Below are positions 44,112-53,021 of a stretch of DNA of 53,116 nt, in pieces (within the stretch, counting starts at the first letter, position 1; each line of letters starts with the position of its first letter). The position numbers and the translations under genes were made by a program. This DNA comes from Marinomonas foliarum (lineage in GTDB: Bacteria > Pseudomonadota > Gammaproteobacteria > Pseudomonadales > Marinomonadaceae): assembly GCF_003337275.1 (NCBI RefSeq), contig NZ_QPJQ01000034.1, positions 1 to 53,116 on the forward strand, given 5' to 3'. The notes under the pieces are model-generated. The model saw only the letters and a program-made list of their open reading frames with translations. It was not told the origin of the DNA and ran no database searches.

Positions 44112-44750
44112 ATGAAAGGACCTAATCCAGATAACAAAGTACCAATGAAAGGCTTCCCACAAGTGGGTTATCTCAAAAATTTCATTACCCGAGACAATAT
44201 AATCGTTGGCGATTACACCTATTACGATGATCCAGATGGGCCAGAACACTTCGAAAGTAATGTGCTTTATCACTTTGATTTTATTGGCGATAAGCTAATT
44301 ATCGGTAAGTTTTGCGCCATCGCGAAAGACGTTACATTCATAATGAATGGCGCGAACCACGCCAACGCTGGTTTCTCAACGTATCCGTTTTATATCTTCG
44401 GCAATGGTTGGGAAAAAGCGGCACCCGAAGCTGGCGACTTACCCTACAAAGGCGATACAAATATAGGCAACGATGTGTGGATTGGCTACGACGCCACCAT
44501 CATGCCCGGTGTGCAAATCGGTAACGGCGCCATTATCGCCAGCAAATCCGTGGTGACATCCGACGTGCCAGCTTACAGCGTGGTCGGTGGCAATCCTGCC
44601 AAGATCATCAAATACCGTTTTGACGAACAAACCATTCAAGCATTACAAAACATTGCTTGGTGGGATTGGAACGCCGAGAAAATCACTCAATATTTGAAAG
44701 CTATCGCCGGTGCTGATTTAGCCAAACTACAAGCCGCTAAAGATGAGTAA
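44112..44750 (+). CDS. CatB/Vat-type xenobiotic O-acetyltransferase
   Basis: The 212-residue protein is a left-handed parallel beta-helix (hexapeptide) acetyltransferase: [33 protein letters not shown] has the His and signature of the CatB/VatD family; then [57 protein letters not shown]. Such enzymes inactivate chloramphenicol or streptogramin A, but many chromosomal members act on unknown substrates. AAGGAGG stands 4 bases before the ATG. It lies 13 bp after dgt, so likely the same transcript. Confidence 0.9.
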   Translation: MKGPNPDNKVPMKGFPQVGYLKNFITRDNIIVGDYTYYDDPDGPEHFESNVLYHFDFIGDKLIIGKFCAIAKDVTFIMNGANHANAGFSTYPFYIFGNGWEKAAPEAGDLPYKGDTNIGNDVWIGYDATIMPGVQIGNGAIIASKSVVTSDVPAYSVVGGNPAKIIKYRFDEQTIQALQNIAWWDWNAEKITQYLKAIAGADLAKLQAAKDE

Positions 44751-44772
44751 ATAAAATAACAAAGGTTAATTC

Positions 44773-45228
44773 ATGACAATCAATATCCGCACCATACAAG
44801 CAAGCGACGCAGCGGCATGGTCTGCACTAAGAGTTGAATTTCTACCAGAAATAAAAGACATCAGCCAAGCGGAAGTCGATGCTTTCTTTCTAGGAGCTTA
44901 TCCCAATGTAAAAGAGGTGTTAGTTGCGCTTGATGACTCAAAAAAGATGGTTGGTTTTATCGAGTTAAACCTTCGCGACAATGTCCCTGGCAGCAGCCAG
45001 CAAACCACCCCTTACATCGAAGCTTGGTTTGTATCACCAGATTGCCAAGGACAAGGCATTGGCAAAGCCTTGATTCACGCCGCCGAAGAGTGGGCAATAC
45101 AACAAGGTTTTCAGGAGCTTGGCAGCGACGCCCCGATCTCCAACGAAAAAAGTGTGAACCTTCACAAACAACTTGGCTTTAACGAAATAGAACGCGTGGT
45201 GTGTTTGCTGAAACCTTTGAAGGGGTAA
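44773..45228 (+). CDS. GNAT acetyltransferase, AAC(6')-like
   Basis: The 151-residue protein has the GNAT acetyl-CoA loop (VSPDCQGQGIGKALIHAAEEWA) and a C-terminal part (LGSDAPISNEKSVNLHKQLGFNEIERVVCLLK) that resembles aminoglycoside 6'-N-acetyltransferases of the AAC(6')-I group (ASDTSPEN...HQALGFEETERVIFY). Whether it modifies aminoglycosides cannot be told from sequence. AAAGG stands 7 bases before the ATG. It follows the CatB-like gene by 22 bp. Confidence 0.87.
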   Translation: MTINIRTIQASDAAAWSALRVEFLPEIKDISQAEVDAFFLGAYPNVKEVLVALDDSKKMVGFIELNLRDNVPGSSQQTTPYIEAWFVSPDCQGQGIGKALIHAAEEWAIQQGFQELGSDAPISNEKSVNLHKQLGFNEIERVVCLLKPLKG

Positions 45229-45233
45229 ATATC

Positions 45234-45635
45234 ATGATCAAACAAGTCGGCCCAACAGAGATAAGACTTAAACACAAAGCCAGTTGTCATTGTGGCGCGG
45301 TTGAATTGGAATTAACCCTACCTAACGGTATCGAAAATCCAAGGCGCTGCGATTGCTCTATTTGTCGTCGAAAAGGCGCCATCGTAGGCTCTGTCGCACT
45401 AGATAACCTTCGCATAGTAAAAGGCCATGATGTGTTAACGCTGTATCAATTTAACACCAATACTGCCAAGCATTTCTTCTGTTCAAACTGTGGCATTTAC
45501 ACCCACCACCAACGTCGATCCTTTCCTGATTTATACGGCTACAACATAGGGTGTCTTGAAGGAGTGAACCCTTATGATTTTGGTGAAATCCAAACAGTCG
45601 ACGGCGTTAATCACCCTGCAGATCGTAAATCATAA
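45234..45635 (+). CDS. GFA/CENP-V-type zinc-binding protein
   Basis: The 133-residue protein has the GFA fold: ASCHCGAVELEL, RRCDCSICRRKGAIVGSV and HFFCSNCGIYTHHQRR, seven cysteines that bind two zinc ions. The family includes glutathione-dependent formaldehyde-activating enzymes and centromere protein V; most bacterial members have no known substrate. I chose the ATG 6 bases after the stop of the GNAT gene. It is the last gene of the run and ends in a terminator. Confidence 0.9.
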   Translation: MIKQVGPTEIRLKHKASCHCGAVELELTLPNGIENPRRCDCSICRRKGAIVGSVALDNLRIVKGHDVLTLYQFNTNTAKHFFCSNCGIYTHHQRRSFPDLYGYNIGCLEGVNPYDFGEIQTVDGVNHPADRKS

Positions 45636-45660
45636 AACCTCAGCATATCGCTGAGGTTTT
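45634..45660. terminator. Bidirectional terminator
   Basis: AAAACCTCAGC / GCTGAGGTTTT (perfect 11 bp, 5-nt loop) stands between the convergent GFA and FAD-oxidase genes, with T tracts on both strands. Confidence 0.93.
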
Positions 45661-45681
45661 ATTCCCTTTCTACATAAGGTA

Positions 45682-46992
45682 TTACCAGCCGCGACGATCC
45701 GCGAAGTCGTGCCATTTCATGATCATCGGTAAGAACCAAGGCTTACCCGTGTAAAGCGGACGAGTATTGAACGGAAACTGGTCGAAAGACGTTTTTCCTT
45801 CTACTTGGTTTAATACCTGCTGGGCGATTTTGCGGCCAAAATAATTGGCACGGCCCACACCCGATCCGCAATAACCCATGGCGTAATGCATATCGTCCAT
45901 CTTGCCGATGTGTGGCACATGGTCGAAAGTGTAGGCAACATAACCTGACCAAGCATAATCAATTTTTGCCTCTTCCAGCTGAGGAAAAGTACGAATCATG
46001 AAGTCTTGTAGGTATTTCGAATACAGCTGTGGCTGATCACCACGACCAAATGCTCGTCCGCCAAACAAGATGCGTTTGCCATCTGGCGAAGGTCGATAAT
46101 AAGCAACCAAACGCTCGGTGCCACCATGGGCGCGTAATTTCGGGCTCACGGAACGAATCACAGATTCAGGTAATTCTTCGGTGGCAATCATCGCAGAACG
46201 AATAGGAATGATGCGACGTTTGAATTTATCAAATTCACCGCCTGTGTAGCCATTGGTCGCGATAATCACTTGATCGGCATCGATAACACCGCCATCGTAC
46301 TGAACCTTGTACATGGCATTCTGTTTACTGACATCGCGCACCTTGGTGTGTTCTAGCATTAACACTCCGGCTTGTTGAGCAATTTGGCAAAGTCCACGAT
46401 GTAACTTGGCGGGCTGTAAGGTACCATCGGTCGGATAAATCACACCACCGTAATACGCGTTAGAACCCACTTCCTCGAATTGATCCTGACGGCTCACCGC
46501 AATCGCTGGGAAGTCCACGACCTTCGCGAGCTCTTCCGCTTGCTCGATCAAGCCCGCGTAATGACTCGGATGACTCGCACCACGAAAGCGGCCACACAAG
46601 GACAAATCACAATCAATTTGCTCTTCCTTAATAAAATCTACCAGCCAATTAAAGGCTACTAAGCTTTCACGAATCGTCTCATGAACATTGTCACGACCAT
46701 ACTGGCGTTCGAGTCCATCGACGCCTAATTTGCTGAAGCTTGGCCCAAGCAAACCGCCATTTCGACAGCTCGCGCCTTCGCCTAAATGCCCAGCTTCTAG
46801 TAGAACCACTTTGAGTCCCGCTCGCGCCAAGGTAATGGCTGCAGAGATGCCAGTAAAGCCGCCACCGACAATAACAGCATCGGCTTTTTGTGGGATTTCA
46901 AAGCGTGCGTTTGCGTGGATTTTGCTCGCCAAAGACGTATCTGCCAGCCAAAAAGGCATGTTGGTATACGTCGATATATTTTTTGCCAACAT
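45682..46992 (-). CDS. FAD-dependent amine/amino-acid oxidase (DAO family)
   Basis: The 436-residue protein has the FAD-binding strand ADAVIVGGGFTGISAAITLARAG followed by VVLLEAG, and a glycine-oxidase/PuuB-type end (AWSGYVAYTFDHVPHIGKMDDMHYAMGYCGSGVGRANYFGRKIAQ). It resembles gamma-glutamylputrescine oxidase and L-pipecolate oxidase-type enzymes. A FAD-linked oxidation of an amine or secondary amino acid is likely. It follows an Aap-type amino-acid importer by 92 bp on the same strand, so its substrate is probably imported by it. I prefer the ATG (MLAKNIS) over an upstream TTG 54 bp earlier. Confidence 0.88.
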   Translation of the reverse strand: MLAKNISTYTNMPFWLADTSLASKIHANARFEIPQKADAVIVGGGFTGISAAITLARAGLKVVLLEAGHLGEGASCRNGGLLGPSFSKLGVDGLERQYGRDNVHETIRESLVAFNWLVDFIKEEQIDCDLSLCGRFRGASHPSHYAGLIEQAEELAKVVDFPAIAVSRQDQFEEVGSNAYYGGVIYPTDGTLQPAKLHRGLCQIAQQAGVLMLEHTKVRDVSKQNAMYKVQYDGGVIDADQVIIATNGYTGGEFDKFKRRIIPIRSAMIATEELPESVIRSVSPKLRAHGGTERLVAYYRPSPDGKRILFGGRAFGRGDQPQLYSKYLQDFMIRTFPQLEEAKIDYAWSGYVAYTFDHVPHIGKMDDMHYAMGYCGSGVGRANYFGRKIAQQVLNQVEGKTSFDQFPFNTRPLYTGKPWFLPMIMKWHDFADRRGW

Positions 46993-47084
46993 ATCGATTT
47001 CATTCCATAAAATAAGGGTAAGTTCGTACTTTTCTTTAACAGCCAACTTAAATCGTATGAACGATGTCGCGAGCTAATCAGTCA

Positions 47085-47855
47085 TCAAAGTACGTGTTGT
47101 AAAAACTCTCTCGTCCTATCCCACTGGGGATTCACCAACACCTGTTCTGGTGGCCCAACTTCGATGATTTCTCCGTCGGCCATGAACACCACGCGATCAG
47201 CAACTTGTCGAGCAAACTGCATTTCATGAGTAACACACACCATGGTCATGCCGGTTTTGGCGAGGTCGATCATCACGTCCAATACTTCCTTGACCATTTC
47301 AGGGTCAAGCGCAGAGGTTGGTTCATCGAACAGCATGATTTTTGGTTCCATGGCGAGGGATCTGGAAATCGCCACCCGTTGTTGCTGACCGCCAGACAAT
47401 TGCCCCGGATAACGTGTCGCGAGATGAGCAATCCCGACTCGATCCAGCAAACGCATCACCATTTTATCGGCGTCGCGCTCTGACATTTTGCGCAGCCAAG
47501 TTAAACCCAAGGTACAGTTCTGCAAGACAGTAAGATGAGGGAATAAATTAAAGTTCTGAAACACCATGCCCATGGTTTGGTGAATGATCTTATGGCTTTG
47601 ACGATCCCGAGAAAGCGGCTGACCAAACACGGAAACCACGCCTTCTTGGTACTCTTCTAAATGATTCAGAGAACGAATCAGCGTCGATTTACCTGAGCCA
47701 GACGGCCCACACACCACCATAATTTCGCCTTCGCTAATGTCTAGAGATACGTCTTTAAGAACGTGATGATCTCCGTACCATTTGTTCAGGTTATCGATTT
47801 TAATCGCCGTTTCAGTGACGGATTTTTGGGCTAAATTTCCTGATGACGTCGTCAT
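47085..47855 (-). CDS. aapP: Polar amino-acid ABC transporter ATPase (AapP/GlnQ type)
   Basis: The 256-residue ATPase has Walker [11 protein letters not shown]-loop [11 protein letters not shown], signature [16 protein letters not shown], Walker [15 protein letters not shown] and [25 protein letters not shown], the typical HisP/GlnQ/AapP sequence. Its start overlaps the stop of the AapM-like permease (TAATG). It energises the importer encoded by the three genes upstream. Confidence 0.93.
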   Translation of the reverse strand: MTTSSGNLAQKSVTETAIKIDNLNKWYGDHHVLKDVSLDISEGEIMVVCGPSGSGKSTLIRSLNHLEEYQEGVVSVFGQPLSRDRQSHKIIHQTMGMVFQNFNLFPHLTVLQNCTLGLTWLRKMSERDADKMVMRLLDRVGIAHLATRYPGQLSGGQQQRVAISRSLAMEPKIMLFDEPTSALDPEMVKEVLDVMIDLAKTGMTMVCVTHEMQFARQVADRVVFMADGEIIEVGPPEQVLVNPQWDRTREFLQHVL

Positions 47856-49213
47856 TAGCGATCCACCTTTAAACGTTTTTCAAGATTCAAACTGTATTGG
47901 GACATGCTGTAGCACAAGATAAAGAAGAGCACGGAAATCATCACCAAAGGCTCGGTGTGCATTCCCACCCAGTCTTTATCGTTGGCAATGTTGCGCGCCA
48001 TCAACATGATGTCGAACAAGCCAATGATGGAAACCAAGGTGGTGTCTTTCAGCAAACTGATAAACGACGTCATAATGTTTGGAATCATCATTCTTAACGC
48101 CTGAGGCAAAATAATCAGTACCATGGTGTGCAGATAACCTAAGCCAAGTGTAGCGGCCGCTTCGTACTGGCCTTTTGGAATCGCTTGCAAACCACCACGA
48201 ATGTTTTCCGCCATATAAGCACCAGCAAACAAACACACCGCAACCAGTACTTGCGTGAGCTTGTTAAACTCCATATCCGCCGGCAAAAAGATAGGCAATA
48301 AGGTCACCGCCATAAACAATACGGTGATCAAAGGCACAGAGCGAACCAGCTCGATCACTGTCATCGACAACCAATGAATCACTGGCAATTTAGAACGTCG
48401 ACCTAGCGCTAAAATCACACCAACAGGAATCGCCATGGTGATGGCAAAACCAGCAATAATGAAGGTTAGGAACAAACCGCCCCAACGCTCAATTGGCACA
48501 GGCTCAAGTGATACTTGGCTAAGGCCAAGAGCGATCACCAATGCAACAAGCAACCAAACAGCAACAAAGCTCAACAGATGAATACGGCGCTCAACCAAGC
48601 GTGATACCAGCGGCACAAACAGTTCGTTTAGGCCTTTTTTGCCAAGCACCGACAAGATCCAGTTAGCGTAGATAATGGTTAGGAAAGCCAAGGCAAGACA
48701 GGTCATCGCGCCATGTACCAAGCCCAATTCCTCGCCGAAACGGCCGCCTAAGAAAAGATAAGCACCCACAAAAGGATACAGGCCAATCCAAGACAACAAG
48801 ATGAAGTTACGCAAAGCAATGCGCTTCGACATCAGCGGTAATAGCCACACCAACCCGAGCAATACGCCGATATTGACGCGCCATTGCTCGTCCACCGGAA
48901 AACGCCCGTAAATTAAGCCATTAAACCAGCTAATAACACCTGCCCAACAGGCACCGTCTGGGCTGATATCCATACATTGACGACGATTATCCGCGATGAA
49001 AACCGCGTTAAATACCGCCCAATCCAACACATGTTTCACTAAATAAAACAGCACTGTCGCCACACACAAAGTCAGTAAGCTGTTGCCAATGCTGTTAAAA
49101 CAACGATGGCGAATTGTGCCAAGAATACCTCTTTCGCTTTTACGTGGCGGACGAGGTGGAGTCGGGACAAATTGCTTTAAAGCAGGTTGGTTTTTCACAT
49201 TCAAATCGTCCAT
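47855..49213 (-). CDS. aapM: General L-amino-acid ABC permease (AapM-like)
   Basis: The 452-residue protein is larger than ordinary polar amino-acid permeases because of an N-terminal extension with extra membrane segments, as in AapM. The C-terminal HisM-like half carries the permease loop [25 protein letters not shown] and [16 protein letters not shown]. Its ATG directly follows the stop of the AapQ-like gene. It forms the heteromeric channel with AapQ. Confidence 0.92.
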   Translation of the reverse strand: MDDLNVKNQPALKQFVPTPPRPPRKSERGILGTIRHRCFNSIGNSLLTLCVATVLFYLVKHVLDWAVFNAVFIADNRRQCMDISPDGACWAGVISWFNGLIYGRFPVDEQWRVNIGVLLGLVWLLPLMSKRIALRNFILLSWIGLYPFVGAYLFLGGRFGEELGLVHGAMTCLALAFLTIIYANWILSVLGKKGLNELFVPLVSRLVERRIHLLSFVAVWLLVALVIALGLSQVSLEPVPIERWGGLFLTFIIAGFAITMAIPVGVILALGRRSKLPVIHWLSMTVIELVRSVPLITVLFMAVTLLPIFLPADMEFNKLTQVLVAVCLFAGAYMAENIRGGLQAIPKGQYEAAATLGLGYLHTMVLIILPQALRMMIPNIMTSFISLLKDTTLVSIIGLFDIMLMARNIANDKDWVGMHTEPLVMISVLFFILCYSMSQYSLNLEKRLKVDR

Positions 49214-50446
49214 TTATCGCACCTTATACTGCACGCTGTCGTTGTACTTGTTGAGCAAGTAAGAGATCAGCAAACTGATGAAGATATAGAAACCCATAAC
49301 CATAAAGATGATCTCGATAGCGCGTCCGGTTTGGTTCATGGAAGTTTGCATGAACACAGACACCAATTCCGGGAAGCCAATCGCCACCGCCAGTGACGAG
49401 TCTTTTGTCGCTGCCAACCAAGAGTTGGTCATTGGCGGAATAATGGATCGAATCGCTTGAGGAATCAGAATCAAGCGCAACGACTGAACGCGTGAGAAAC
49501 CAATGGTAAACGCAGCTTCATGCTGTCCTCGGTCGATAGACTGCATACCAGCTCGAACCGTTTCAGCGATAGCCGCAGATCGATACACCGTCATGGCAAC
49601 AAACGCCGCACCGAATGACGCAGGAAGAAACGCACCGCCGCTGAAGTTAAAGCCTTGTAGTGTTGGAGCAGACAAACTCGTCGAATTCAAAAAGGTCCAA
49701 ATCGCCCAGCAAGCAACTAACGCCCACGCAACTAAGCCGATATAGAATCCTGTGGAACGAGAACCTGACAAGGTGTAATAAGGTTTAGACCAACGAAATA
49801 AGGCGTAAAGCGCAGTGATCAAGGCCACTCCAAGGGCAACAATCCATCCCCATGACAAGGTACTTTCCATTGTCATCACATAAAGACCACGATTATTTAG
49901 GAAAAGCCATTCGCCAAGGTGATAGCTTTGGCGAGGCGCAGGCAAGGTCGAAAACACCACAGTAAACCAAAAAATAATCTGTATTAACAGAGGCACATTA
50001 CGCACGACTTCAACGTACCAACGTGCTAATTGAGAAACCAAAGGGTTATCGGATAATCTTAAAATCCCCACCGCTGTACCAATGAGAGTGCCGACAACAA
50101 TCACGCAGAAAGACAAAATTAGCGTGTTCACAATACCGACTAAAAATACACGCCAGTAAGTCATACCTGGGTCGTAAGGAATCAGACTCCAGCTAATATT
50201 AAATCCTGCCGTCACCTGCAGAAAATCAAAGCCAAACGTCATGCCTAGGCGGTTTAAGTTTTCACTGGCATTGGCGAATAAAAACCACAAGCCGAACAAA
50301 ACCAGCATCAAGACAATGGCTTGCAAGATCACCGCTCTGCTTGAATCATTATTAAGCAAAGACAGCCATTTTTGTGTCGTAGACGAAGGTAAACCAGCAC
50401 CCTTAGTCGGGCGTTTTTGTGGTTTACTCGTAGAGGACTGAATCAT
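49214..50446 (-). CDS. aapQ: General L-amino-acid ABC permease (AapQ-like)
   Basis: The 410-residue protein has about eight hydrophobic segments with a periplasmic/membrane insertion typical of AapQ, and the permease loop (TIGFSRVQSLRLILIPQAIRSIIPPMTNSWLAATKDSSLAVAIGFPEL). The first 30 residues are polar and basic. The ribosome site is weak, and a hairpin lies upstream between it and the binding-protein gene, so it is probably made at a lower level. Confidence 0.92.
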   Translation of the reverse strand: MIQSSTSKPQKRPTKGAGLPSSTTQKWLSLLNNDSSRAVILQAIVLMLVLFGLWFLFANASENLNRLGMTFGFDFLQVTAGFNISWSLIPYDPGMTYWRVFLVGIVNTLILSFCVIVVGTLIGTAVGILRLSDNPLVSQLARWYVEVVRNVPLLIQIIFWFTVVFSTLPAPRQSYHLGEWLFLNNRGLYVMTMESTLSWGWIVALGVALITALYALFRWSKPYYTLSGSRSTGFYIGLVAWALVACWAIWTFLNSTSLSAPTLQGFNFSGGAFLPASFGAAFVAMTVYRSAAIAETVRAGMQSIDRGQHEAAFTIGFSRVQSLRLILIPQAIRSIIPPMTNSWLAATKDSSLAVAIGFPELVSVFMQTSMNQTGRAIEIIFMVMGFYIFISLLISYLLNKYNDSVQYKVR

Positions 50447-50484
50447 ATCTATATACCGAACGAAGGAGGAAAACTAAAATTGCA

Positions 50485-50521
50485 GCAATAGATAGGCCTA
50501 GAAACATAACCTACCTATTGC
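50485..50521 (-). promoter_or_regulatory. Intercistronic hairpin between aapJ-like and aapQ-like genes
   Basis: On the minus strand GCAATAGGTAGG pairs with CCTATCTATTGC (12 bp with one G-U pair, 13-nt loop). There is no T tract. It is placed 21 bp after the binding-protein stop, as expected for a 3' stabilising or attenuating structure. Confidence 0.6.
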
Positions 50522-50542
50522 ATTCACTATTAGTAAATAGAA

Positions 50543-51574
50543 TTAGCGGAAAGACTTCGCGTACATCATGCCGCCGTTAGTCCACAACGCATTCAATGTA
50601 CCTTCACGATCTAGACCCAGAACACTATTCGTTCCTACGTTACGTTCGTATACTTCACCGTAATTACCAACGTTTTTAATAACTTGATATGCCCAATCTT
50701 GCGGAAGCCCTAGACCTGTATTCAAGTCACCTTCAACACCGAGTAAGCGTCGAACTACTGGGCTTTGACTTTCTGCACGCATTTTCTCGACGTTTTGTGA
50801 ATTCACACCAAATTCTTCTGCTGCAACCATGGCAGCAAAGCTCCATTTCACAACGTTCGCCCATTCGCTGTCATTTTGTTTAACAGCGAATGACAAAGCT
50901 TCTTTAGAAATTGTTTCTGGCAAAATAATGTAGTCATCTGGGTTTTGCGCAGCTGAACGTTGCGCTGCTAAACCCGATTTGTCATTGGTTAATGCGTCGC
51001 AGTTATTGTTGAAAAAAGCCGTGTTACGCACGGATGAATCATCAAATACGACGGTTTTGATATCTAAATTATTCGCACGGCTATAATCCGCGATATTCAA
51101 TTCACTAGAGGTTCCGGTCAATACACAAACCGTCGCGCCTTTAAGTTCTTTAACAGATTTCACACCTAAGTCTTTACGCACCATGAAACCTTGGCCGTCG
51201 TAAAAATAGGTATCAAGGAAGTCCAGACCTTGTGCCGCATCACGGGAAAGCGTCCACGTCATGCCTTTTGATAAAATGTCACCTTTACCACTCTTAATAG
51301 AAGTGAAACTTTGCGCCCACTGTACTGGCAAGAATTTCACTTTAGTGGCATCACCAAACACCGCGGAAGCAACACCACGACACATATCAATGTCCATGCC
51401 TTGCCACTCGCCAGCTTTGTTTAAGCTGTAAAAACCTGGAAATGAGTTACCAATTACACAGTTTACATAACCACGTTCTTTGACTGCATCTAGGGTAGAC
51501 GTGGTGTCCGCTGCATAACTGTTTGCCGCTAGAAGCGTTGTAGTTGCTGCTAACGCTATAGAAAATTTCTTCAT
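50543..51574 (-). CDS. aapJ: General L-amino-acid binding protein (AapJ-like)
   Basis: The 343-residue protein, close to the AapJ length, has a signal peptide (MKKFSIALAATTTLLAANSYAA) and the family hallmark GYVNCVIGNSFPGFYSLNKAGEWQGMDIDMCRGVASAVFGD. The Aap systems import many L-amino acids. I chose the ATG with AAAGGAAC just upstream; the longer frame adds 38 residues before an obvious signal peptide. Order here is J-Q-M-P then the oxidase, all on the minus strand, divergent from a LysR gene. Confidence 0.94.
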   Translation of the reverse strand: MKKFSIALAATTTLLAANSYAADTTSTLDAVKERGYVNCVIGNSFPGFYSLNKAGEWQGMDIDMCRGVASAVFGDATKVKFLPVQWAQSFTSIKSGKGDILSKGMTWTLSRDAAQGLDFLDTYFYDGQGFMVRKDLGVKSVKELKGATVCVLTGTSSELNIADYSRANNLDIKTVVFDDSSVRNTAFFNNNCDALTNDKSGLAAQRSAAQNPDDYIILPETISKEALSFAVKQNDSEWANVVKWSFAAMVAAEEFGVNSQNVEKMRAESQSPVVRRLLGVEGDLNTGLGLPQDWAYQVIKNVGNYGEVYERNVGTNSVLGLDREGTLNALWTNGGMMYAKSFR

Positions 51575-51767
51575 TGTTCGTTCCTTTATATGCTGTTGAT
51601 TTTGTAATTTCTTTTTATTCAGACTCATTTTTATTATGAATCGAGTCCGCGACCCCATCGTTTTATTAAATCTTTTGATGCAGATCATACAACTAACAGT
51701 TAGGATCTTATGTGAAGATTTTCTATAATCACACTGAATATTTTTAATAGTCTAATAACTTTAGGTT

Positions 51768-52697
51768 ATGCCTATGAACATCAATAAATTGCGTATATTT
51801 CACGAGGTCTTTGTTACTGGCAGTATCACCAGAGCCGCGGAGCGAAGCTATGTTAGCCAACCTGCCGCCAGTAAAATGCTCGCCAATTTTGAAGAAGAAA
51901 TTGGCTATAAACTCTTTGTGCGTAACAACGGCAAGCTTATTCCGACCGACGAAGCACTCTACTTGCACGAAGAAGTCTATGGCATATTACAAGGCGTGAA
52001 CCACTTAGAAGACAGCATTAAAAGAGCGAAAAACAGCAAGTCTGGTCGTTTGCGAATCGCCACTATTTTTGGCCCATCTTACCAGTTTTTACCCGAGCTC
52101 ATTGCTGACTATATGAAGACGAATCCGGGCGTTTACGTGAGCCTGCATCTTTCAGGTTGCTCTGCCATTCGCCAAGGTATCGCCTCTGGGCAATATCAAA
52201 TCGGCTTAGTGGATAAAGCCCAAAGTTCTTCGAAACACGATGCGGTCGCCTTCGACTTACCTTGTTATTGCGCGGTGCCGAAAGATCATCCAGCCGCGCT
52301 ATTAGACGTTATTCATCCTAAAGATTTATTGGATCTTAGCTGGATCACCCTGGATTCCGAGAACGCCACCACCAAAGCGCTCAAACGCATTTATGCGGAA
52401 ACCGGATTGCCATTAAATCGCACCCTAGAAGTCCATACGACCATTCACGGTTTATCCTTCGTGAACCTAGGAATGGGCGCTACCCTCGTCGATATTTTGA
52501 ACTTCCGCTACTTTGACAAAGTCTTTCAATTGCCCAATGTCGTGTTAAAACCCTTCGCTCCCAACATTGTGGAGCCGCTCGAAGTTCTAACCTCTAACTT
52601 AAGCCCATTGTCTGGCCTCGCCAAAGACTTTTACGACGAGTTAATCCACAAGCTGGAAATACAGACTCGACTCCCACAGGACGCGAGCAATGTCTAA
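51768..52697 (+). CDS. LysR-family transcriptional regulator (CysB-like)
   Basis: The 309-residue protein has a LysR HTH at the very start (MNINKLRIFHEVFVTGSITRAAERSYVSQPAASKMLANFEEEIG) and a co-inducer domain (GRLRIATIFGPSYQFLPELIADYM). It is divergent from the Aap operon with 193 bp between the start codons, so it probably controls amino-acid import. Its stop overlaps the start of the tag gene by 8 bp. Confidence 0.92.
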   Translation: MPMNINKLRIFHEVFVTGSITRAAERSYVSQPAASKMLANFEEEIGYKLFVRNNGKLIPTDEALYLHEEVYGILQGVNHLEDSIKRAKNSKSGRLRIATIFGPSYQFLPELIADYMKTNPGVYVSLHLSGCSAIRQGIASGQYQIGLVDKAQSSSKHDAVAFDLPCYCAVPKDHPAALLDVIHPKDLLDLSWITLDSENATTKALKRIYAETGLPLNRTLEVHTTIHGLSFVNLGMGATLVDILNFRYFDKVFQLPNVVLKPFAPNIVEPLEVLTSNLSPLSGLAKDFYDELIHKLEIQTRLPQDASNV

Positions 52698-53021
52698 GCA
52701 CAATAAACCCCGCTGCGCGTGGGCCAGCACCGCGCCAGACTTTCCCCATTACCACGATAACGAGTGGGGCTTTCCGGTGGACGACGATCAGCGTTTATTT
52801 GAAAAACTCTGCTTAGAAACTTTTCAATCGGGTTTGAGCTGGCGCACGATCTTGAGCAAGCGAGACAACTTTCGTGCCGCCTTCGAGAGTTTCGACTTTC
52901 ATAAAGTGGCATTATTTGGTGAGAAAGAAATAGAAGAATTACTCAATAACGACGGCATCGTGCGCAATAAACGCAAAATCCTCGCGGTGATTAACAACGC
53001 CAAACGCGCCCTAGAGATGAT
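52690..53021 (+). pseudogene. tag: 3-methyladenine DNA glycosylase I, interrupted by an IS3-family element
   Basis: The first 110 residues match Tag: PRCAWASTAPDFPHYHDNEWGFPV with the N-terminal zinc ligands, LFEKLCLETFQSGLSWRTILSKRDNFRAAF with the catalytic-pocket region, and NDGIVRNKRKILAVINNAKRALEM. Full Tag proteins have about 185-190 residues. At about 53018-53022 the sequence passes into an IS end, so the last 75 or so residues, including the C-terminal zinc ligands, are lost from this frame; the following codons to the stop at 53055 are IS DNA. The gene is probably inactive here. The remainder may lie beyond the window. Confidence 0.9.

Noticed and set aside
44112..45228. Integron cassette or resistance island
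   Set aside because: No attC sites, integrase or IS around the two acetyltransferase genes, and base composition looks like that of the neighbours.
46688..47077. A 129-codon open frame opposite the FAD oxidase gene
   Set aside because: Antisense to the conserved FAD-binding domain; composition is that of a shadow frame.
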